DNA of 64,000 nt from JABWAJ01 sp046153985 (GCA_046153985.1 JBJXFD010000557.1:1-64000), one strand, 5' to 3'. Shown: positions 16,151-29,243, counted from the first letter of the stretch. Program-made: numbers and translations. Notes: generated from the letters alone by a model not told the origin.

Positions 16151-17302
16151 ATGTCCACCCGACTGTTACCAAACCTGGCTCTTGCAGCCATGTTGTGCCT
16201 TTGTGCTATGCACTCAAGCACAGCCTCCAATGCAAATTTACACGCAATTCCGAATGCCGGTTCTGTAAAGAGCATTTTTGACGCCTTCGCGCAAAAAGAA
16301 ATGCTCGAAGTTACCTTGACCACAGACCTCGGCCACCTGATTGAGCACCGCAAAAAGGAAATTGAACAACCTGCTACGCTCTCTTACATGAACGAAGCAG
16401 GCAATGCAGTTTCGTATGACATCAAGATCACGCCACGTGGAAAATATCGCCGGCGCATCTGCGACTTTCCGCCCCTGAAACTGAAGTTTTCAAAATCAGC
16501 ACTCGCTGAGCAGGGACTTTCCGCGCACAACGATTTGAAGTTGGTTACGCACTGTGTTGAAAATAAAACCATTGGCAATGAACAATTGTTGAAAGAATTT
16601 TTGACTTACCGGCTCTACAACCTGTTGACCGACAAAAGTTATCGTGTACAATTGATACAAATTACTTATATTGACAGCAATGGCAACGTAGGCAAAGAGA
16701 AGCGGTATGGCTTTTTGATTGAAGATACAGACGAAATGGCCGAACGCCTTGGTGGCCTGGAATGCGACCAGTGCATGAATCCCGACCCTGCTACGCTGGA
16801 GAGAAGCTCAGAGCGGTTGATGGCGACTTTCCAATACATGATCGGCAACGCTGACTGGAACTTAGAAATGGCCCGGAATGTAAAAATCGTTCAGCCTGTG
16901 GCGGGAACTGGCACTTTGGTTCCCTACGATTTTGATTTTTCAGCCCTTGTAAGCCCGGTGTATGCCCGCATCAATTCCAATGTTGGTTTAAACAGCTTAG
17001 CCGAGCGCATTTACTTAGGCTATCCGGCCAGCGATGAAGACCTGTGGAGTACGATTAACCACCTGCGGAGTAAACGTGCCGAGCTGGTTTCCGAAATCCG
17101 CAACTTCAAGCTTTTGAAAACCTCTACGCGCTTAGACATGATCGCTTACTTAGATGAATTCTTCGAATCTATGACCCAATTGGAAACAAAACGCGTTTCT
17201 GGACTTTACGAACTGTTGAAAAAACCTTCCCGATTCCTGAACGGAAATGAAGCAGAAGAAGCGCCAGGCTCAACGCCCAAAGGCATTTCGTCAGGAAAAT
17301 AA
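16151..17302 (+). CDS. Secreted protein of unknown function, possibly CotH-kinase-like
   Basis: A 383-residue protein with a signal peptide (about 1-26, ending SSTAS). No family is certain. Features that recall CotH-type protein kinases are a basic strand followed by a proline-rich one (TPRGKYRRRI then FPPLKLKF), a helix before a conserved YRLYNLL, a YGFLIEDTDEMAERLG segment, a NADWNLEMARN loop, and VPYDFDFSALV, which could be metal-binding. Related proteins often occur next to phosphatases or surface proteins, and here the divergent neighbour is alkaline phosphatase. Treat the kinase link as inference only. Confidence 0.6.
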   Translation: MSTRLLPNLALAAMLCLCAMHSSTASNANLHAIPNAGSVKSIFDAFAQKEMLEVTLTTDLGHLIEHRKKEIEQPATLSYMNEAGNAVSYDIKITPRGKYRRRICDFPPLKLKFSKSALAEQGLSAHNDLKLVTHCVENKTIGNEQLLKEFLTYRLYNLLTDKSYRVQLIQITYIDSNGNVGKEKRYGFLIEDTDEMAERLGGLECDQCMNPDPATLERSSERLMATFQYMIGNADWNLEMARNVKIVQPVAGTGTLVPYDFDFSALVSPVYARINSNVGLNSLAERIYLGYPASDEDLWSTINHLRSKRAELVSEIRNFKLLKTSTRLDMIAYLDEFFESMTQLETKRVSGLYELLKKPSRFLNGNEAEEAPGSTPKGISSGK

Positions 17303-17424
17303 GCGACAAAGCAGCATTATGATATCGGAATGAATCATCCGATCTTATAGAATAAAAGGGATAATGGTCAGTTTATCAGGAATAAAGACGACCTTTATCC
17401 CTAAACTATCTACAACCACTTTTT

Positions 17425-18243
17425 ATGCTGCTACGCTTTTGTATTCTTGTTATGGGAAAATTCCCAGTCATTCGTCGATTGTTGATAAAAAAAATGTACG
17501 ACAACTTAGCCGGCCGGATCCAGGCAGATGACTGGCGGTTTATGAATTTTGGCTATGCTTACACAGAAGAAAAAGCGAGTAGTGTACAATTAGAAGCACA
17601 GGACCAACAAGATCAATACTGCTTTCAGCTCTACGAACAATTGCTTCGGCAAGTGACCATCAACCCGGCGAGCAAGGTACTGGAAGTAGGCAGCGGACGC
17701 GGCGGCGGCGCTTTTTTGATGCATAAATATTTTAAACCGGATACCACAATCGGCTTGGATATTTCAGACGAAGCCGTGAAACTGTGCAACCGGATTTACG
17801 CTACGCCGGGACTGAACTACGTGCAGGGAGATGCCTGCGCTTTGCCTTTTCCCGACAACTCCTTCGACGTCGTTGTCAACATCGAATCTTCACATGGCTA
17901 CCCCTGCTTTAAGACATTCCTCGCCGAAGTAAAAAGGGTTTTGAAACCCGGCGGCCATTTGTTGCTTGCCGATTTTCGGGCAAGCGAAGAATGGCAACGC
18001 TGGCAGGAAGAATTGAAATCGGGCGGTATGGAAAAAATCAACGCGCACGATATCCTCCCAAATGTGCGGCTTGCCATGGAATTCGAACAGGAGCGCAAGG
18101 AAAACCTGATTCAGGCCCACGTTCCTGCAAGGTACCAACACTTCGTTCGAAATTTTGCCGGCATGCGGAATTCCCTCGTTTACAATCGGTTCCACAACGG
18201 AGAAAAAGTCTATTGGAATTTTGTGATGCAGAAGCCAGCGTAG
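17425..18243 (+). CDS. SAM-dependent class I methyltransferase
   Basis: A 272-residue protein with a hydrophobic N-terminus followed by a Methyltransf_11-type core: motif I VLEVGSGRGGG (about 85-95), acidic ribose-binding Asp in TIGLDISDEAV, GDACALPFPDNSFDVVVN, and post-motif RVLKPGGHLLLADF. The sequence before the core (FMNFGYAY) and the C-terminal FVRNFAGMRNSLVYN resemble small-molecule O-methyltransferases such as the phthiotriol or fatty-acid types. The substrate is unknown. The stop TAG at 18241 is the first three bases of a hairpin repeat shared with the opposite gene end. Confidence 0.85.
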   Translation: MLLRFCILVMGKFPVIRRLLIKKMYDNLAGRIQADDWRFMNFGYAYTEEKASSVQLEAQDQQDQYCFQLYEQLLRQVTINPASKVLEVGSGRGGGAFLMHKYFKPDTTIGLDISDEAVKLCNRIYATPGLNYVQGDACALPFPDNSFDVVVNIESSHGYPCFKTFLAEVKRVLKPGGHLLLADFRASEEWQRWQEELKSGGMEKINAHDILPNVRLAMEFEQERKENLIQAHVPARYQHFVRNFAGMRNSLVYNRFHNGEKVYWNFVMQKPA

Positions 18244-18518
18244 TCGCCAGCTTCAGCTGGCAGACTTTTTGTCATTACAGTCTTAGAGCTTGTTGGGGAA
18301 TTCATTAACGGGCTGCGAGCGGCAAATTTTATTTTATATTGCGTTGGATTTTTTCGCCGTAGCTGCCGGCTACGTCTGCAAAATCCGCCTTATCTAAAAC
18401 AAAATTTCCTCGCTCTCGCTCCGTCATGAAACCCCCAACAAGCTCTTAAAGTGTGCCAGCTGACTCATAGCGACTATACGGTTATTTCTTAGAGTCTGCC
18501 AGTTAAAGCTGGCGACTA
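18241..18518. repeat. Composite repeat cluster between two convergent genes
   Basis: A hairpin beginning TAGTCGCCAGC (18241-18268) and an inverted partner (18491-18518, minus strand TAGTCGCCAGC...) face each other. A third, more diverged copy (minus strand, around 18449-18477, TAGTCGCTATGAG...) lies beside the second. Between them sits the family B element 18285-18446. The outermost copies provide the stop codons of both the methyltransferase gene and prmC. The T-run after the first hairpin would also end transcription. Confidence 0.8.
18285..18446. mobile_element. 162-bp MITE-like element, family B
   Basis: The ends are near-perfect inverted repeats (AGAGCTTGTTGGGG at the left, its complement at the right). 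The interior is itself largely self-complementary: CGAGCG with CGCTCG, AAATTTTATTTT with AAAACAAAATTT, GGATTTT with AAAATCC, TAGC with GCTA. It encodes nothing. The minimal hairpin versions at 2258-2286 and 41685-41718 share its ends, suggesting deletion derivatives or a family of non-autonomous elements. Confidence 0.7.
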
Positions 18519-19342
18519 CTCACCATCCGGTATTTCCCCTGCATATCCTGCCGGAGCTCAAGTGCTTGGAATCCAAGCACTTTCAGCATATCTATGACGG
18601 CATGCCCGTTAAATTCATTGGTTTCAAAAAACAGAAAACCGCCTTTAGAAAGGCGTTCCCACGCAAATTCAGCAATCCGGCGGTAAAAAATCAGCGGATC
18701 TTCGTTTTCCGTGAACAACGCGATATGGGGCTCAAATTCCAATACCCTCGGGGGCATCAGCGCCTCCTCTTCCTGTGGAATATAAGGTGGGTTGCTAACA
18801 ATGATGTCGAAGAAATCACCCGGCCATTCAGAGGCCTGAAGGATGTCCGCCCGCATAAATTGTACCGCTGCGTTGTGACGCGCTGCATTTTCTGCTGCAA
18901 TTTCCAGCGCGCCTTCACTGACATCTAAAGCGGAAACTTGCAAGCCAGGGCGCTTCACTTTCAGCGTCACCGGGATGCAACCACTGCCGGCGCCAATATC
19001 CAATACCCGGGCGTTGGAGGACAAGGGCAGCATTTCCAAAATCCAGTGAACCAATTCTTCTGTTTCCTGGCGCGGAATCAGCACCCGTTGATCTACTTTG
19101 AATTTTAATCCATAAAAATCGGCTTCGCCGAGGATGTATTGCACGGGCTCGTGCTGCAGCAATCGCTTTTTGATTCCTTCCAATCGCACTGTGTCATCCG
19201 ATGTAAAAAACAATTCCCGCGAAAAATTTTTTACGCCAAAAGCATCTTCCAGCACGATGCGCGACACCTGCCGCGCTTCGGAAGCTTCGTAAACGGCTTC
19301 GAGCTCGAGGGAAAGCTGTTGGAGGAGTTCGGATGCGGACAT
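18503..19342 (-). CDS. prmC: Release factor glutamine methyltransferase
   Basis: A 279-residue PrmC/HemK protein. An N-terminal helical domain (about 1-70) is followed by the family marker PVQYILGEADFYG and RVLIPRQETE. The SAM-binding motif VLDIGAGSGCIPVTL and the glutamine-binding NPPYIP of N5-glutamine methyltransferases come next. It methylates the GGQ glutamine of release factors RF1/RF2. I start at the ATG at 19342, which fits homologue length; the frame extends 13 codons further upstream. The last codons and the TAA stop (18505-18503) lie inside the hairpin repeat at 18491-18518, so the natural C-terminus has been replaced by repeat-encoded residues. Confidence 0.93.
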   Translation of the reverse strand: MSASELLQQLSLELEAVYEASEARQVSRIVLEDAFGVKNFSRELFFTSDDTVRLEGIKKRLLQHEPVQYILGEADFYGLKFKVDQRVLIPRQETEELVHWILEMLPLSSNARVLDIGAGSGCIPVTLKVKRPGLQVSALDVSEGALEIAAENAARHNAAVQFMRADILQASEWPGDFFDIIVSNPPYIPQEEEALMPPRVLEFEPHIALFTENEDPLIFYRRIAEFAWERLSKGGFLFFETNEFNGHAVIDMLKVLGFQALELRQDMQGKYRMVSSRQL

Positions 19343-19563
19343 TGTTTGTAATTTGAGTTGGCAGAGGGTGACGTGTTCCAACGTGTGGGTTACGCTTCAT
19401 GATACAGTTGGCAGTTGGCAGTATTTCATTGGCAGAGGGCGTACATGTTTAATGATATTGGCGGTTAGCGAGTGCGTTTCGCAGTTTTTCAGTTCGCAGG
19501 CATATTGATCGGAATGGGTCAACTACTCCGCCAACCCAAAATCCAACGAACAACGCTTCCAAT

Positions 19564-19612
19564 AACCAGTAACCAGTAACCAATAACCAATAACCAGTAA
19601 CCAGTAACCAAT
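19564..19612. repeat. Heptamer tandem repeat, seven units of AACCAGT/AACCAAT
   Basis: Seven in-phase 7-base units end four bases before the metH stop codon. Similar heptamers on the other strand occur at 47226-47253 and 49336-49356. Confidence 0.9.
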
Positions 19613-19615
19613 CAC

Positions 19616-23311
<3,696 letters not shown>

Positions 23312-23636
23312 GAATGCGGTGGATTGTGTGTATTCGAGAACGCAAAAATAGGGGGTTAGTTGACATTATTGGCAGTTTTACACGAAGTCGTTAGGATCGC
23401 TGGATTAATAATTGTCGCTTTCACCAGGCAAGGCATTTTGATTCTAACCAAGGCGGGGGTTCCCGACCTTAGCCATAGCTAAGGGAGGCGGTTCCCCAAC
23501 ACAGGGTAGGAGCAAAAGGCCTCCTGGAAAAGTGGACAGTTATTATTTCGGCGATCCTTAGCGGCGGAACAAATTTTTCTTGTGTTATGTTTCCTTGTTT
23601 GCAAATCAACACATACCTTTGCGCAGCTTTTGAAAA
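23312..23636. other. Intergenic stretch upstream of tRNA-Ser
   Basis: No gene seen. It contains a small perfect hairpin, CCTTAGC and GCTAAGG around CATA (23467-23484), inside a wider GC-rich imperfect palindrome of the dispersed-repeat type, and then the presumed promoter region of the tRNA. Confidence 0.5.
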
Positions 23637-23721
23637 GGAGAGATGGCAGAGTGGTTTAATGCGGCAGTCTTGAAAACTGTTGACTGTAACAGGTCCCGGG
23701 GTTCGAATCCCTGTCTCTCCG
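23637..23721 (+). tRNA. tRNA-Ser (anticodon TGA)
   Basis: An 85-base cloverleaf. The acceptor stem GGAGAGA pairs with TCTCTCC, followed by discriminator G. The anticodon loop CTTGAAA holds TGA at 23671-23673. There is a long class II variable arm as expected for serine, and a TTCGAAT T-loop. CCA is not encoded. It is followed by an intrinsic terminator. Confidence 0.96.
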
Positions 23722-23735
23722 CTGAAAGAAAGTAT

Positions 23736-23761
23736 GGGCTGTCGTGAGACGGCCCTTTTTT
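23736..23761 (+). terminator. Intrinsic terminator after tRNA-Ser
   Basis: An 8-bp stem with one G-U pair (GGGCTGTC with GACGGCCC) and a GTGA tetraloop is followed by six T residues and then GTTTT. Confidence 0.85.
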
Positions 23762-24003
23762 GTTTTGTGGAGGATCGGTTGCATTTTGCGAACAGCATTT
23801 GTAATTACCCCGACATTTTGCCAATAAAAAACATAAACGATCCTACATAAGCTTATTATTGCATAGCAAAGTCGCAGGTGATATATTTATATAAAAATCA
23901 AAAAACAAAATAAACTTCATCATCGATTTTAATCCTTTCTTGATTTTTAAATAATACTTTTTTGCGCTAAAGTATCTTAACTTCAACTATTAATAAACAT
24001 GCA

Positions 24004-26787
24004 ATGAAACAACTCAAAATCGTACTCTCAACAACTTTATTCTTGTTACTTTGTATAAATTCCCATTCGCAGATTCAATTCCTCACAGTAAATTCAGACT
24101 TGGTAGTTGAAGGCGAAGTTGTTTCAAATCTATCGAAATGGAATGAAGAACGTACATTGATATATACTGAAAATATTATTCTCGTCAAGTCTGTCTTTAA
24201 AGGCAACTTATCTGATTCAATCATTGTTGTAATTACTCCCGGTGGAAGTATAGAAGAAGATTTTCACTTTCAAACACATTCAATAGCGCTAAATCCTCTT
24301 GAGAAAGGATATTTCTTTTTAAAGTCCAATGAGAATAAATCCTACCAGTTTACAGATAGGACTTATGGGTTTTGTCCTGAAAACCTTGATTTGAACCCCA
24401 AAGTTTTTTGTCATGGGCAGAAATATTTAAAAAGAAAATTTGAAGAAGAAATCATTAAAGTCACATTATCCTCAAACTTATCAATAAAAGATATGTTAAT
24501 CTATAAGGGTTTTGAGTATTTAAACGATAGAGATACTTGTGACATCTTATTTCCTTCAAGAAATCCTAAAACCATAGAATTTTCTTTCGATAGCATCAGA
24601 TATACAGATAATTACACTCATATTGAATTTGTTGTAATGGCAAAAGTTAACACCCCAGGGTTGAAATTTGGGAAAGGAGATTTTTTCATTCAGTATTCAG
24701 AGGAGTTTGGCAGCAATATTGCCTTAAATCAATCTGTAGAAGTAAGCAAAGGTGTAATTCTGGAAAATAATTTATATAATTTGTCATATTCTGACACAAC
24801 ATCTCAAAGTTTATCTATTAAAGCTACCTCTAATTTTGGAATAAACAATGCAGCATATACTTTTTCTGCAAGCTCTGAATCAATTTTTCGTGTCAAGCTA
24901 TTGATTGCTGATTTTACTCAAATAGGCAACATATCATTTGACGATTTCGACATTAGCGGACGAATTTATTATTGGTGCCAAGAATCTTATGAACCATTTG
25001 ACGAAGTTATTCTTGACGATCCAATTACCAGTACAGAATCTCAACCAGGCTCCGAAATAGGGATTACCTATACATTCGAAAATGCCACCGAAAACTTCGA
25101 TGCTACAGAATTCAGTGTTGAGCTATTTGCCGAGGCTACCAGTGTTTCTTTGTATGATGTTGGATTCATTTATATTAACTATAATGAGCTTGGCTTTGGA
25201 GAATCTGTGGTATCAAATGGAACTTTTACTTTTGAAGTTGGCGATTTTATAGATACGCCTGTTTATACTCCATTTATTGTAGATGTTGATAATAATACTA
25301 TTCGAATATTAATTTTCTCGCAAGATGAGGCGGATCCAAATGATTTTTCGCAATTATCAACTACACCTCAGAAATTAGGCAAATTAACATTTACGATAGA
25401 CGATTGTGATGAAAATAAAGGATTGAGCTTTGACGAAGTTGCCATGCAAAGTGCAGGAACAGTACACTTTACTGGAAATATGCCTATTCCATGGGAAGTA
25501 TACGATCCTATTATTGCAAGTGATGAAGAAAATGGGAAAATTTGTGGATGTATAAAGCCTGAAATTGAATCTTTTACTCCTGCTATCATACACGCTGGAA
25601 CTGGTGAAATATTGACTATAAAAGGAAAAAATTTTGGTGCATTTGCACCTACTTTGTCCACTGTCATTTTCAAAAACGGGGATGATAATGGGATGGATGA
25701 AATGGAAGCAGGAATTAAGGATTTTGAATGGGATCAAATTATACATTGGTCAGATGAAGAAATAAAAGTTAAGGTACCTTCGACAGATAAAGATGGGCCT
25801 TTAGAAAACCCTGCATCTACAGGAAGATTTAAAGTAAAAAACAAATGTGGAGAAATCTCAGATCCATCACTTGAAAAGCTTCAAATTCCGTATGCTATTT
25901 TTAACAACCGCAATGGAATTTTTAGTACAGCCCAAAAAGTTACACTAAGGGAAACCAATGAAACAGGAATTTGCTTTAATTTTTCCGATATTACGCCTGA
26001 TTGGGTAAAGACGCAATTTGGACTAGCTTTGGCTTCTTGGTGTAGTGAAACTGGTATAGATTTTCAAATCGGATCATCAATTGGTAATAATAATTTAGCT
26101 CTCGATAATATTAATCTGCTGACTTTTGAAAATACATCCACTGGTGTTATTGGTGGAGGTATGGTCATAGAGGCAGTATATTTTCAATCTACTTGTACAT
26201 CCGGAAATGAAGCTGGTAGAATATTTTCGGAAATTGACTTCAAGGTACGTTCAGGAATTACTAATCCTTCATTAGAAGATGAAGCAAATTTAAGAGAGAT
26301 TATAAAGCACGAGTTTGGTCATGCACTTATGCTGGCACATTCCAATAGTGATGTTCCTGCTTCTCAATACTTAATGTATACAAGTGGTAATATTGGAGGG
26401 CTAATAACTGCGGCTGATAGTGAAGGTGCGAATTTGATCTTTGCAAATAGTTCAAATATTGTTCATGCTTCTTGTGGAACCCCGATTGGTAGTGGCCATT
26501 GTGCAGAAAAATGTTTTCCTAGTTCAACAACAAGCCATCATTCAGATGGCTTGAATATTCAAGTTTTTCCTAACCCCTCCAGCAGTGAAGTTTCAATCAA
26601 AATAGAAGGAACTACAAATACCGATTTTAATCTCTCTATATTTGATATATATGGAAAAAGGATTCAAAGTTGGTCAGGTTTTCCCTCGACAGCGCCCACA
26701 ATTAAGTTACCTCATCCCCCAGGTGTGTATATGCTTCAATTTGAAATAGATGGCAGGATATTTATCAAAAGAGCTTTAAAATTATGA
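24004..26787 (+). CDS. Secreted zinc metalloprotease with IPT/TIG domain and type IX sorting signal
   Basis: A 927-residue protein with a signal peptide (1 to about 22). Beta-rich segments of unknown family occupy about 23-510. An IPT/TIG-like domain begins near residue 519 (ESFTPAIIHAGTGEILTIKG). A metalloprotease domain contains HEFGHALMLAH, with zinc ligands His769, His773 and His779 and catalytic Glu770, the extended zinc motif of metzincins (matrixin-like). The last 75 residues are a Por sorting domain (VFPNPSSSEVSI and LPHPPGVYMLQF). It is probably cell-surface bound and proteolytic. Base composition is clearly more AT-rich than metH or the kor operon. Its TGA overlaps the next gene's ATG. 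Confidence 0.87.
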   Translation: MKQLKIVLSTTLFLLLCINSHSQIQFLTVNSDLVVEGEVVSNLSKWNEERTLIYTENIILVKSVFKGNLSDSIIVVITPGGSIEEDFHFQTHSIALNPLEKGYFFLKSNENKSYQFTDRTYGFCPENLDLNPKVFCHGQKYLKRKFEEEIIKVTLSSNLSIKDMLIYKGFEYLNDRDTCDILFPSRNPKTIEFSFDSIRYTDNYTHIEFVVMAKVNTPGLKFGKGDFFIQYSEEFGSNIALNQSVEVSKGVILENNLYNLSYSDTTSQSLSIKATSNFGINNAAYTFSASSESIFRVKLLIADFTQIGNISFDDFDISGRIYYWCQESYEPFDEVILDDPITSTESQPGSEIGITYTFENATENFDATEFSVELFAEATSVSLYDVGFIYINYNELGFGESVVSNGTFTFEVGDFIDTPVYTPFIVDVDNNTIRILIFSQDEADPNDFSQLSTTPQKLGKLTFTIDDCDENKGLSFDEVAMQSAGTVHFTGNMPIPWEVYDPIIASDEENGKICGCIKPEIESFTPAIIHAGTGEILTIKGKNFGAFAPTLSTVIFKNGDDNGMDEMEAGIKDFEWDQIIHWSDEEIKVKVPSTDKDGPLENPASTGRFKVKNKCGEISDPSLEKLQIPYAIFNNRNGIFSTAQKVTLRETNETGICFNFSDITPDWVKTQFGLALASWCSETGIDFQIGSSIGNNNLALDNINLLTFENTSTGVIGGGMVIEAVYFQSTCTSGNEAGRIFSEIDFKVRSGITNPSLEDEANLREIIKHEFGHALMLAHSNSDVPASQYLMYTSGNIGGLITAADSEGANLIFANSSNIVHASCGTPIGSGHCAEKCFPSSTTSHHSDGLNIQVFPNPSSSEVSIKIEGTTNTDFNLSIFDIYGKRIQSWSGFPSTAPTIKLPHPPGVYMLQFEIDGRIFIKRALKL

Positions 26788-27359
26788 GGTACTTAACTAT
26801 CCTTTCCATCCTCCTGTTTTTAATTTCATGTAGTAGTACGCCTAAAAAAGCTTTACTGACATCTGAAACTACAAATTCTCAAGATGCTTGTAAAAAAGAG
26901 ATATTAGATGAATTGAAATACATGGGATCTCGAATGGTCATAGGAAAAGGCAAGGTCTATACTTTTGATCACTCAAGGATTGAATTGCCTCATGACTTTG
27001 AAAAAGTAGTCTGGAATACCCTTGACGGAGAGTTTACGGGTATGGACTCCATAGATATGAGTTTGATGCTATTCGCCAAAGCTTTGGAAAAATTACTGAT
27101 TAATCCCTGCCAAATCAGCATAACCAGACAGGATATCAAAGAAAATTTCCCTCTTCCCTCTGCGGATAAACATCCATTTATGAACACCTATTTTTTTAAT
27201 AAGAAAAGAAGTCCTGATTGTTTTAACGAAGCTGGATACCAGATTGAACAATATCGTGCCTGCGGCGTGATTTCGTTTGTTTTTAATCGGAATGATGAAT
27301 TGGTGGAAACAGCAACAATTAATTTTTTTCCATACAATGTTGATCTGGGGCGCAAGTAA
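26784..27359 (+). CDS. Lipoprotein of unknown function, coupled to the metalloprotease
   Basis: A 191-residue protein with a lipoprotein signal ending LISC (Cys16), so probably anchored in a membrane. I recognise no family. It has several conserved-looking cysteines after the anchor (DACKKEIL, INPCQI, PDCFNEAG, YRACGV) and ends with strand-rich sequence. It overlaps the protease gene by 4 bases (ATGA) and shares its low GC. A protease inhibitor, chaperone or surface partner role is possible but not shown by the sequence. Confidence 0.7.
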   Translation: MRYLTILSILLFLISCSSTPKKALLTSETTNSQDACKKEILDELKYMGSRMVIGKGKVYTFDHSRIELPHDFEKVVWNTLDGEFTGMDSIDMSLMLFAKALEKLLINPCQISITRQDIKENFPLPSADKHPFMNTYFFNKKRSPDCFNEAGYQIEQYRACGVISFVFNRNDELVETATINFFPYNVDLGRK

Positions 27360-27406
27360 ATAATACATCCACTACAAATCCATTTACCCGTATATTCGCC
27401 CCACCT

Positions 27407-27868
27407 ATGTACACCAAACAACAAACATCCATACAAAAACAGGCTTTCTGGACTGCCTTCGGCAAGTATATGCAACCGATCCTTTCTGCAGAGGGCGACA
27501 AAGTCAACTGGAGCAATTACAAAACAGGCATATCGGGCATTCACTTCAGAATGGATGCAGATCATCAACAAGCTCATATTGCCATCGTTTTATCCGAGGG
27601 CGACATTGACTTACAAAGCCGGCATTATGATCTGTTTGTACAGTTAAAGCACCTGCTGCACACTTCTTTAGCAGAAGACTGGCTTTGGCAGCCGTTGCTC
27701 CAAAATGAGTTTGGCAAAACGATCAGTACGATCAGCAAAACAATACCCTCCGTAAGCATCCACCGCACCGAAGACTGGCCGGGAATTATCTCGTTCTTCA
27801 AGCCCCGCATCATCGCATTGGATGAGTTTTGGAGTGTGTCCAAATATGGATTCGAAGGGATCAGGTAA
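27407..27868 (+). CDS. DUF4268 domain protein
   Basis: A 153-residue cytosolic protein matching the DUF4268 pattern: an early aromatic helix (QKQAFWTAFGKYMQP), NWSNYKTGI, HFRMDADHQQAHIAIVLS, and a C-terminal FFKPRIIALDEFW. The family is related by fold to restriction-endonuclease-like and DNA-associated proteins, but this short stand-alone form has no known function. TATATTCG just before the ATG resembles a -7 promoter element, though no clear -33 is present. Confidence 0.8.
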   Translation: MYTKQQTSIQKQAFWTAFGKYMQPILSAEGDKVNWSNYKTGISGIHFRMDADHQQAHIAIVLSEGDIDLQSRHYDLFVQLKHLLHTSLAEDWLWQPLLQNEFGKTISTISKTIPSVSIHRTEDWPGIISFFKPRIIALDEFWSVSKYGFEGIR

Positions 27869-27916
27869 TGAAATTTCCAATTAACTTTGTCAGCATAAAC
27901 TTAAACCTGAGGAAAA

Positions 27917-28321
27917 ATGGCTGAAATAAAAACAAAACCAACCTCCGAAAGTGTGGAGGATTTCATCAACAGCGTTCCAGATGAACAAAAGCGCAAAGAC
28001 AGTTTTGTGATTTTGGAAATGATGAAAAAAGCAACCGGCGAAGAACCGAAAATGTGGGGCGCCTCCCTCATTGGTTTTGGCAATGTGCGGTACAAAAGCC
28101 CTAAAACCGGCAGGGAAGTGGATTGGCTCCGGATAGGTTTTTCACCCCGTAAAGCGAATCTGTCGTTGTACCTGATCACAAACATCAAGGAACATGCCAC
28201 TGCGCTTGAAAAGTTAGGCAAGCATAAAACGGGTGTCGGTTGTTTGTACATCAATAAGCTGGCGGATATTGATATGAAAGTGTTGGAAGAAATGATAGAA
28301 GCATCGTTAAACCGAAATTAA
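27917..28321 (+). CDS. DUF1801 (YdhG-like) domain protein
   Basis: A 134-residue protein. DUF1801 landmarks are the N-terminal SVEDFINSVPDEQKRKDSFVILEMMKKATG-type helix (positions about 12-42), then EPKMWGASLIGFGNVRYK and a TGVGCLYINKLADID strand. The function of the family is unknown; structures show a compact alpha/beta fold. It lies 48 bases after the DUF4268 gene and ends 4 bases before the next ATG, so it may share a transcript with that exported protein. Confidence 0.9.
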   Translation: MAEIKTKPTSESVEDFINSVPDEQKRKDSFVILEMMKKATGEEPKMWGASLIGFGNVRYKSPKTGREVDWLRIGFSPRKANLSLYLITNIKEHATALEKLGKHKTGVGCLYINKLADIDMKVLEEMIEASLNRN

Positions 28322-28325
28322 AACA

Positions 28326-29243
28326 ATGAAAAACAGGCTTTTAACAGCAATTTTTCTTTTAACAACAATGACCACTTTTGGGCAGATCAACATGGCTGAC
28401 TCTACCGTTCAGGTCATCACCTATTGGGAAACAGGAGAAAAACAGGATTATGTGGTATCCGTAGAAAAAATCAACCTAAAAGACGCGGACACGACTTCAA
28501 GGGAAATGACGACTTATGAAGTTGAAGTAACCGTTTTGAACTCGGCTAAAGACGCTTACACCATCCAATGGCTTTACAAAAACTTCCAGACCGATAACCC
28601 CAATCCGGCTTTTCAAAAACTTATGAATATGAACAATGGAATGAAGGTCATTTTCAAGACCGATGAAGTTGGCAGTTTTTTAGAAGTAGTGAATCACAAA
28701 GAGGTAAAAGACTTCATTCATAAAGCCGTCCTTTCTTTAAAAAACGACTTCAAGGAAATACCTGGTATGGACAAAGTATTAAATCAGGTTGAAGCAACTA
28801 CTTCGACAAAAGAAGCGATTGAATCCGTGAGCATCAAGGACATTCACCAGTTTCATACTTTCCACGGGGCCAAATATACCTTAGGAGAAATTTTAGAGGG
28901 TAAGACAAAGGCGCCGAATGTTTACGGTAGCGAGCCCTTTGACGCTGACTTTACTGTTTATCTTGACGAGATCAATGAGCCGGATGATACTTACGTCATG
29001 CGTGCCATACAAGAAATAGATAAAGAACAGTTGACCAATGCTACCCTTAACTATATGATAACCATGGCAAAAAACATGGGCGTTGACCCGCCAAAACGTG
29101 GAGACCTGGGAGACTTGAAAAACGAAATTTTGACTGCTTCGAACATTCATGGGACTGGTTGGGTACTTTACAGCATTCAGACAACGACGGTAACTTCAGG
29201 CAATGTGTCAAATATTGAAGAGCGAATTATTGAGCTGAAATAA
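28326..29243 (+). CDS. Exported protein of unknown function
   Basis: A 305-residue protein with a signal peptide (MKNRLLTAIFLLTTMTTFGQ, cleavage about residue 20) and a soluble beta/alpha remainder. No family or catalytic motif is recognised. It begins 4 bases after the DUF1801 stop. GC is intermediate. About 200 bases without recognisable content follow before the next operon. Confidence 0.75.
   Translation: MKNRLLTAIFLLTTMTTFGQINMADSTVQVITYWETGEKQDYVVSVEKINLKDADTTSREMTTYEVEVTVLNSAKDAYTIQWLYKNFQTDNPNPAFQKLMNMNNGMKVIFKTDEVGSFLEVVNHKEVKDFIHKAVLSLKNDFKEIPGMDKVLNQVEATTSTKEAIESVSIKDIHQFHTFHGAKYTLGEILEGKTKAPNVYGSEPFDADFTVYLDEINEPDDTYVMRAIQEIDKEQLTNATLNYMITMAKNMGVDPPKRGDLGDLKNEILTASNIHGTGWVLYSIQTTTVTSGNVSNIEERIIELK

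Noticed and set aside
23312..23400. Cobalamin riboswitch upstream of metH
   Set aside because: The short upstream region contains no B12-box-like or conserved loop sequence that I can see.
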